Shown piece by piece: positions 6,358 through 10,404 of a DNA stretch of 10,404 bases; the first letter of the stretch is position 1; each line of letters opens with the position of its first letter. The position numbers and the translations under genes were made by a program. This stretch comes from Thermoleophilia bacterium (lineage in GTDB: Bacteria; Actinomycetota; Thermoleophilia; Gaiellales; Gaiellaceae), in the NCBI GenBank assembly GCA_025934335.1, contig JAICYG010000090.1:1-10404 (forward strand), given 5' to 3'. The notes under the pieces are model-generated. The model saw nothing but the letters and a program-made list of their open reading frames with translations. It was not told the origin of the DNA and made no database searches.

Positions 6358-7061
6358 CCCTGCGCCGGATCTTCGTACCAGCGACGCTGCTCGTGGCCGT
6401 GGTGCTCGCCGCGGCGGGCTGCGGCGCCGTCGGTCGCGTCACCCAGGGCGACCCGGCGCACGGCAAGGAGCTCTTCCTCGCATCGACGCCGAAGGGCTCC
6501 TGCGCCGCGTGCCACACACTCGCGGACGCCAAGTCCCAGGGGACGATCGGGCCGAACCTCGACGACGCCTTCTCGTCCAGCAAGGAGCAGGGGTTCTCGG
6601 AGCAGACGATGGCCGACATCGTGCGCGGCCAGATCGCCTACCCGGAGCCGCCGATGCCGGCGAACATCTACCGCGGCCAGGACGCGCGCGACGTCGCCCT
6701 GTACGTCGCGAAGTGCGCCGGCAACCCGAGCTGCGGCGTGACCGCGGAGACGTCGAAGCCCGCGCCCACCGCGCCGACCGCACCGACGACCACAGCGGCT
6801 GGCGGCAGCACGACGAAGCCGGCGGGGCCGGACGGCAAGGCTGTCTTCGCCAAGGCGGGCTGCGGCGGCTGCCACACGTTGAAGGCGGCCGGCTCGAGCG
6901 GCAACGTCGGGCCGAACCTCGACCAGCTGAAGCCGGCGGAGGACACCGTCGAGCACCAGGTCGAGGTCGGCGGCGGCGCGATGCCCGCCTTCAAGGGGCA
7001 GCTCTCCGCCGCCGAGATCAAGGCTGTCGCGGCGTTCGTGGCGGACAACGCGGGGAAGTGA
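6354..7061 (+). CDS. Diheme cytochrome c lipoprotein (inferred CTG start)
   Basis: This electron-carrying protein has two class I cytochrome c domains. With a CTG start at 6354 it is 235 residues and begins MTLRRIFVPATLL, a textbook lipoprotein signal: two arginines, a hydrophobic core, and AAAGC with lipidated Cys23. Haem sites are CAACH (50-54) and CGGCH (170-174). The likely axial methionines are M101 (EPPMPAN) and M210 (GGAMPAF). The domains are joined by a Thr/Pro/Ala linker (about 130-157). Extra cysteines C121 and C127 could form a disulfide. The first ATG/GTG/TTG in frame is GTG at 6393, which would remove the arginines and most of the signal core and has no ribosome binding site. CTG at 6354 overlaps the upstream stop as CTGA; CTG at 6360 is an alternative. 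It lies last in the tat operon and converges on a cytochrome oxidase cluster, so it is a plausible donor to that oxidase (inferred). Confidence 0.9.
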   Translation: MTLRRIFVPATLLVAVVLAAAGCGAVGRVTQGDPAHGKELFLASTPKGSCAACHTLADAKSQGTIGPNLDDAFSSSKEQGFSEQTMADIVRGQIAYPEPPMPANIYRGQDARDVALYVAKCAGNPSCGVTAETSKPAPTAPTAPTTTAAGGSTTKPAGPDGKAVFAKAGCGGCHTLKAAGSSGNVGPNLDQLKPAEDTVEHQVEVGGGAMPAFKGQLSAAEIKAVAAFVADNAGK

Positions 7062-7065
7062 GCCG

Positions 7066-7100
7066 AAAAGGTGTCTGACACCTCTCAGGTGTCAGACACC
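7066..7100 (-). terminator. Intrinsic terminator of the oxidase/acetyltransferase operon
   Basis: On the minus strand a perfect 13-bp stem with a 5-base loop (7100-7070) is directly followed by TTTT (7069-7066), a short but usable U-tract. It overlaps the acetyltransferase stop codon. The plus-strand operon ending at 7061 has no T-run after the hairpin, so termination in that direction is less certain, although the position between convergent genes suits both. Confidence 0.55.
7070..7100. repeat. Perfect inverted repeat with self-palindromic arms
   Basis: The left arm GGTGTCTGACACC (7070-7082) and right arm GGTGTCAGACACC (7088-7100) are exact reverse complements around TCTCA. Each arm is also itself a palindrome of six bases either side of one central base (GGTGTC-N-GACACC). 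The unit can therefore also be read as two near-identical direct copies. No third copy is present in this window. Confidence 0.85.
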
Positions 7101-7612
7101 AGGCGCTTGCCCAGCGCCACATACGGCGGGTAGCCGGTGCCGAAGTCGACCTCCGCGAGCTCCGTCCAGCCGTTCTTCGCGTAGAACGCCCGCGCCTTGC
7201 GGGAGCCGCGCTGGGTCGAGAGGAGCGCCCGGTCGTGCGGCTGGCGCGTCAGGAGCTGCGCGAGGAGCCGCGAGCCGATGCCGCTTCGCTGCCGCGACGG
7301 CCGGACGTGCAGCTCGACGACCTCGTAATGCGGCGGGTCGAGCCACTCGGCGCGCTGCTCCGCGGTCAGCGACAACGCGACCCGCTCCGTCCACCACTGT
7401 CCGTAGGCGCCGGTGTAGCCGTAGCCGAAGCCCACGAGCTCGCCGGCCTCGCGCGCGACGAGGAAGAGAAAATCGGCACGCGCACCGTGCATGGGGAGCC
7501 GCTCCCGAGCCCACTCGTCGGAGAGGGCACCTGCGCCGAGGGCCGCGCGGTGCACATCGCGCAGCTCCGCGGCGAGCGGAAGCGGGTCGACCTGCTCGAT
7601 CGAGAGCGTCAG
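7085..7612 (-). CDS. GNAT-family N-acetyltransferase (inferred CTG start)
   Basis: This is a GCN5-related acetyltransferase, transferring an acetyl group from acetyl-CoA to an unknown amine. With a CTG start at 7612 it has 175 residues. It starts MTLSIEQVDPLPLAAELRDV, which supplies the first strand and helix of the fold. The acetyl-CoA loop is RQRSGIG (107-113), preceded by strand 4 VVELHVRPS, and the C-terminal ARAFYAKNGW motif (helix 4 region) is present. No ATG, GTG or TTG lies near the right place. GTG at the Val20 codon or ATG at Met41 would cut off strand 1 and more. The CTG overlaps the upstream stop as CTGA. The last four residues, VSDT, and the stop lie within the palindromic repeat. 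It closes the oxidase operon; no functional tie to the oxidase is known. Confidence 0.85.
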   Translation of the reverse strand: MTLSIEQVDPLPLAAELRDVHRAALGAGALSDEWARERLPMHGARADFLFLVAREAGELVGFGYGYTGAYGQWWTERVALSLTAEQRAEWLDPPHYEVVELHVRPSRQRSGIGSRLLAQLLTRQPHDRALLSTQRGSRKARAFYAKNGWTELAEVDFGTGYPPYVALGKRLVSDT

Positions 7613-8238
7613 GGGCGGTCGACGGAGACGTGGGTGACGGGCAGCGCGAACCGCTCGCGTGCCTTCTCGACGACGCCGCGCTCGAGCCAGTGCGACTTGC
7701 CCTCCGGATGCGTCGCGATCACGAGCTCGTCGGGGCGGAAGGTCCGCAGGGCGTCCTCGATCGCCTGGATCGGGTCGCCGTCGCCGACCTGGCCGCCGGC
7801 ATCGATCCCCACGCCGCGCATCGTGGCGAGGCTTGCGTCGAGCCGTGCCTGCGCGTCGTCGCGCGCACCGTCGATGTCCGACGCCCACTGGCGGAGCGGC
7901 GAGTTCAGTGCCGGGCAGACCACGAGGACGCGCGAGTCGCGATCGGCGATCCGCGTCTGGATCGTCTCGAGCAGCTGCGCGCCGCCGACCGTCTCGTTGG
8001 CGATCACCAGCACCCGGTGCTGCTCGGGCGGGCTCGGCGCGGGCGCCGTCTTCTGCGGCGGCGCCTCGCGGCCGCGGCGCCCCAGCACCCACCAGACGGC
8101 GCCGACGCTGAGGGCGACGAACACCGCGAGCCCGAGCCAGCCGTTGATCACCCAGCCGATCACGATCAGCGCGAAGTAGCCGATCGTCAGCAGCACGAGC
8201 CGGAAGGCGTCGGCCTCGCTCCTGATCGGGTTGCGCAT
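7609..8238 (-). CDS. Membrane-anchored UspA-like protein (single module)
   Basis: The 209 residues combine two predicted transmembrane helices (about 13-31 and 34-52), a basic, Pro-rich linker (54-72), and one UspA-like alpha/beta module (about 74-209). The module starts with strand VLVIANETV and ends VIATHPEGKSHWLERG...LPVTHVSV. It resembles both modules of the larger UspA-like gene two positions upstream, sharing the IANET, THPE..S.W..R and LPV.HV motifs. The Gly-rich ATP-binding loop of ATP-type universal stress proteins is not seen. The ATG at 8238 has a weak GGGG nearby, and the gene starts 24 bases after ctaE. Soluble-module topology should be cytoplasmic after two helices if the N-terminus is inside. 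A sensory or stabilising role at the oxidase is possible but inferred. Confidence 0.82.
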   Translation of the reverse strand: MRNPIRSEADAFRLVLLTIGYFALIVIGWVINGWLGLAVFVALSVGAVWWVLGRRGREAPPQKTAPAPSPPEQHRVLVIANETVGGAQLLETIQTRIADRDSRVLVVCPALNSPLRQWASDIDGARDDAQARLDASLATMRGVGIDAGGQVGDGDPIQAIEDALRTFRPDELVIATHPEGKSHWLERGVVEKARERFALPVTHVSVDRP

Positions 8239-8262
8239 AGCCCCGGTTGCTTGCCCGTGCGG

Positions 8263-8871
8263 CTAGAGAAGGTAAACCGTCACGTAGACCACGATCCACA
8301 TGACATCGACGAAGTGCCAGTAGATCCCGCCGATCTCGACGCCGTGATGGTGCTCGGGCGAGAAGTGCCCGCGGAACGCCCGGATCGTCATCACGAGCAG
8401 GATCGTCAGGCCGACGAACACGTGGCAGCCGTGCAGGCCCGTGAGGCCGAAGAACGTCGCCGCGAACGACGTGTCGCCGGTGTTGAACCCGATCCGGTGG
8501 TACTCGATCACCTGGATGATCAGGAACGTGAGCCCGAGCAGGAACGTGAGCACGAGGCCCGCTTGCAGCCCGGCGCGGTTGCCGCGCTTGATCGACGTGT
8601 CGGCCCAGTGCATCGACATCGAGGACGTGATCAGGATGAACGTGTTCACGCCGGCGAGGAACGCGGGCCGGTGGAACCCGGGCGGCGGCCACTGGCCACC
8701 GAAGGCGTGGTTCACGATGCGGTCGAAGAAGTAGACCGTGAAGAACGAGCCGAAGAGCATGATCTCCGACGCGATGAACAGGAACATGCCGAGCACACTC
8801 GGCGAGACGCGCGAGCTGTAGTGGATCGGCGGCGGGCCGTGGTGCTCGAGCGATTCGGCGTGTGAGCTCAT
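8263..8871 (-). CDS. ctaE: Cytochrome c oxidase subunit III
   Basis: Subunit III of the aa3-type haem-copper oxidase is an integral membrane subunit that stabilises the catalytic core and proton uptake. The 202 residues match the short, five-helix actinobacterial form. Family landmarks are LFIASEIMLFGSFF (about 31-44), the HW in SMSMHWADTSIKRGN, QVIEY, the LHGCHVFVG helix, and the C-terminal HHHGVEIGGIYWHFVDVMWI. The ATG at 8871 overlaps the stop of the upstream UspA-like gene by 4 bases (ATGA), and no separate ribosome binding site is seen, so translation is probably coupled. Normally subunit III lies near ctaD and ctaC; here a stress-protein gene separates it from ctaD. Confidence 0.96.
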   Translation of the reverse strand: MSSHAESLEHHGPPPIHYSSRVSPSVLGMFLFIASEIMLFGSFFTVYFFDRIVNHAFGGQWPPPGFHRPAFLAGVNTFILITSSMSMHWADTSIKRGNRAGLQAGLVLTFLLGLTFLIIQVIEYHRIGFNTGDTSFAATFFGLTGLHGCHVFVGLTILLVMTIRAFRGHFSPEHHHGVEIGGIYWHFVDVMWIVVYVTVYLL

Positions 8872-9683
8872 GCGGGTACGGGATTGTTGGCGGAGATCAC
8901 GTGCTCGACGGGGAGGCCGGTGTCCTTGCGCAGACGCTCGACGAGGTCGCGGCGGAGCCAGCCGGACTTCTCGCCCGGAAACGTCGAGACGATGATCTCG
9001 TCGACGCGCTCGTCGTTGACGACGTGGCGGGCGGCGGTGTACGGGTCGGGGTGAACGACCTGTCCGTGCGCGTCGATCCCCTCGCTGCGCAGCTCGCCGA
9101 GGGCGAGCCGGAGGCGCCGGTCGGCGTCCGCGTGCGGCTCGTCGTCGCTCTGCGGGGCGACGATCAGGAAGCTGGCATCGCCCTTCTCGGCCCGCTTGCG
9201 GATGCGGTCGAGGAGCTCCGGCGCGACGATCGTCTGGTTCGCGATCACGAGCACGTTCTTCTCGATCCCTTCGTCCCCCGCGACCACGTGCTTGACGGGG
9301 AGGCCGCTCGCGACGCGCTCGATGTCCTCGAGCACGTTCCGCCGCATCCAGCCCGACCGCTCCTCCGGATGCGTCGAGACGACGATCTCGTCGACCTTCG
9401 GCTCGAGCTGCGCGAGCGCGTCCTTGACTGCCTGCACCGGCCCGGTGTCGACGACGAAGCCCTGGGCCGCGTACCCGGCTTCGCGCAGCGCCTTCAGCGT
9501 CTTGTCGAGCCGGCGGCCGGCCGACGCGCGCCGCGTGTCCTCGTAGACGACGTAGCCCTGGTTCGGCTCGTTGACCGGGGCGATCACGGTGAAGCGGCAG
9601 TCGGCCGGGTCCCTGTCGCGAAGCACGTCCAGCAGGCCGCGCGACGCGACCGTCTCGTTCGCGATCACCAGCATGTGCGCCAT
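8868..9683 (-). CDS. Tandem UspA-like protein (two modules)
   Basis: This soluble 271-residue protein has two UspA-like modules in tandem, at about 4-133 and 141-271. Each begins with a strand carrying the same motif (MLVIANETV and VLVIANQTI). Each then has a VIAP or IVAP second strand, an RRLDKTLKALREAGY or RRLRLALGELRSEGI helix, a DEI(V/I)VST strand, HPEERSGWMRR or FPGEKSGWLRR, and LPV(K/E)HV. The modules have diverged well beyond recent duplication. The ATP-binding G-2x-G-9x-G-(S/T) loop of classical universal stress proteins is not evident; the SGW-x-RR segment occupies that region. The ATG at 9683 shares one base with the ctaD stop (TGATG). The gene sits between oxidase subunits I and III with overlaps on both sides, so it must be co-translated with them. 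Function is unknown. Confidence 0.88.
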   Translation of the reverse strand: MAHMLVIANETVASRGLLDVLRDRDPADCRFTVIAPVNEPNQGYVVYEDTRRASAGRRLDKTLKALREAGYAAQGFVVDTGPVQAVKDALAQLEPKVDEIVVSTHPEERSGWMRRNVLEDIERVASGLPVKHVVAGDEGIEKNVLVIANQTIVAPELLDRIRKRAEKGDASFLIVAPQSDDEPHADADRRLRLALGELRSEGIDAHGQVVHPDPYTAARHVVNDERVDEIIVSTFPGEKSGWLRRDLVERLRKDTGLPVEHVISANNPVPA

Positions 9684-10404
9684 CAGTCGGCGCCCACCGG
9701 CTCGGGCTGGGGCGCGCCGAAGATGGCGTGCCTCGCGCCTGGGACCCCGTACTCGTACGGGTTACCCACCACCTGCGGCAACTCGTCGAAGTTGAAGACC
9801 GGCGGCGGCGAGGAGACCTGCCACTCGAGCGTCAGTGCACGCCACGGGTTCGCCGCGGCGGCCGGCCCGTGCCGCCACGAGTAGGCCATGTTGTAGAGGA
9901 ACACGATCGTCGAGGCGCCGAGGCCGAACGACGCGATCGAGATGAAGAGGTTGATGTCGGCGAACTGCGACGCGTAGTCGGCCACGCGGCGGGGCATCCC
10001 CCGCAGCCCGATGTAGTGCATCGGGAAGAACGTCAGGTTGAAGCCGACGAACGTCAGCCAGAAGTGGAGCTTGCCGAGGCGCTCGTTGTACATCCGACCG
10101 GTCATCTTGGGGTACCAGTAGTAGATGCCGGAGAAGATCGTGAACACGGAGCCGCCGAAGAGCACGTAGTGGATGTGCGCGACGATGAAGTACGTGTCCG
10201 ACGCGTGGATGTCGATCGGCACCGAGGCGAGATAGATGCCGGAGAGGCCGCCGATCACGAACATCGACAGGAAGCCGAGCGCGAACAGCATCGGCGTCGT
10301 GAAGTGGATTCGGCCTTCCCACATCGTCGCTAACCAGGAGAAGATCTTGATCCCGGTCGGCACCGCGATCACCATCGACGTGACCATCATCGGCACGCGT
10401 AGCC
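9683..10404 (-). CDS. ctaD: Cytochrome c oxidase subunit I, C-terminal part (cut by right edge)
   Basis: This is the C-terminal 240 residues of the haem-copper oxidase catalytic subunit, which reduces oxygen to water and pumps protons. The reading frame is open through base 10404, so the ATG/GTG codons near 10396 are internal. Visible landmarks are the helix VIII stretch VIAVPTGIKIFSW with the K-channel Thr and Lys, WEGRIHFTTPMLFALGFL, and the haem-ligand motif HASDTYFIVAHIHYVLFGG, whose AHIHY lies at about 10180-10166 and supplies the haem a3 and haem a histidines. Later helices include FPMHYIGLRGMPRR. The C-terminal tail FDELPQVVGNPYEYG is typical. The Cu-B histidines and cross-linked Tyr would be outside the window. 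The stop overlaps the next gene by one base. Subunit II (ctaC) is not present here and may lie upstream. Confidence 0.97.
   Translation of the reverse strand, partial: LRVPMMVTSMVIAVPTGIKIFSWLATMWEGRIHFTTPMLFALGFLSMFVIGGLSGIYLASVPIDIHASDTYFIVAHIHYVLFGGSVFTIFSGIYYWYPKMTGRMYNERLGKLHFWLTFVGFNLTFFPMHYIGLRGMPRRVADYASQFADINLFISIASFGLGASTIVFLYNMAYSWRHGPAAAANPWRALTLEWQVSSPPPVFNFDELPQVVGNPYEYGVPGARHAIFGAPQPEPVGAD

Noticed and set aside
6393..7061. GTG at 6393 as the start of the cytochrome c gene
   Set aside because: It would discard the Arg-containing n-region and most of the signal core of an otherwise complete lipoprotein signal, and lacks a ribosome binding site; kept only as an alternative.
7070..7100. 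The inverted repeat as a phage or integron attachment site
   Set aside because: No integrase, transposase or target-site duplication is nearby; its place between convergent genes and the TTTT run fit a terminator or dispersed palindrome better.
7613..8692. Upstream extension of the acetyltransferase frame across the UspA-like and ctaE genes
   Set aside because: It is an out-of-frame, Arg/Pro/Ala-rich shadow of two clear genes; the GNAT domain begins only near 7612.
8868..9683. Tandem UspA-like modules as an assembly artefact or recent duplication
   Set aside because: The two modules share motifs but differ at most positions and lengths, so they are an old duplication.
8862..10333. Plus-strand open frames opposite the UspA-like gene and ctaD
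   Set aside because: They mirror clear UspA-like and oxidase coding sequence and show no domain of their own.

Overview
The window is about two-thirds GC, gene-dense, and reads as an ordinary bacterial chromosome, probably from a deep-branching high-GC actinobacterial lineage (Thermoleophilia/Gaiellales-like). That placement is an inference from base composition, the TatA-TatC pair without TatB, actinobacterial-style short cytochrome oxidase subunit III, a lipoprotein-type cytochrome c, and frequent GTG/TTG starts. No RNA genes, insertion sequences or CRISPR arrays are visible. There is no gene-free stretch over 60 bases.

Left block (1-2746, minus strand): a short-chain dehydrogenase/reductase with a C-terminal membrane-type segment is followed after 12 bases by sufC, which overlaps sufB (TAATG). 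sufB runs off the left edge. SufB and SufC form the scaffold and ATPase of the SUF iron-sulfur cluster assembly machine.

Middle block (2804-7061, plus strand, divergent from the first): tatA, tatC, an amidohydrolase-family deaminase or chlorohydrolase, a membrane-anchored TPR protein, a STAS-domain anti-anti-sigma-like protein and a diheme cytochrome c lipoprotein. Spacings range from a 76-base overlap to 37 bases, so the six look like one transcription unit. The Tat pair exports folded proteins; the cytochrome would carry electrons outside the membrane.

Right block (10404-7085, minus strand, convergent with the middle block): the C-terminal half of cytochrome c oxidase subunit I (ctaD), a tandem two-module UspA-like protein, subunit III (ctaE), a membrane-anchored single-module UspA-like protein, and a GNAT acetyltransferase. 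Stops and starts touch or overlap at three of the four junctions. The UspA-like proteins are therefore genuinely interleaved with oxidase genes. The diheme cytochrome at the end of the middle block is a plausible electron donor to this oxidase, though it is on the opposite strand.

The two converging blocks meet at a perfect 13-bp inverted repeat (7070-7100) whose arms are each self-palindromic. It is followed by TTTT on the minus strand and supplies the last codons of the acetyltransferase.

The features most worth a second look are the three related UspA-like modules built into the oxidase operon, two independent CTGA stop/start junctions where CTG looks like the real start codon (6354 and 7612), and the nested palindrome.
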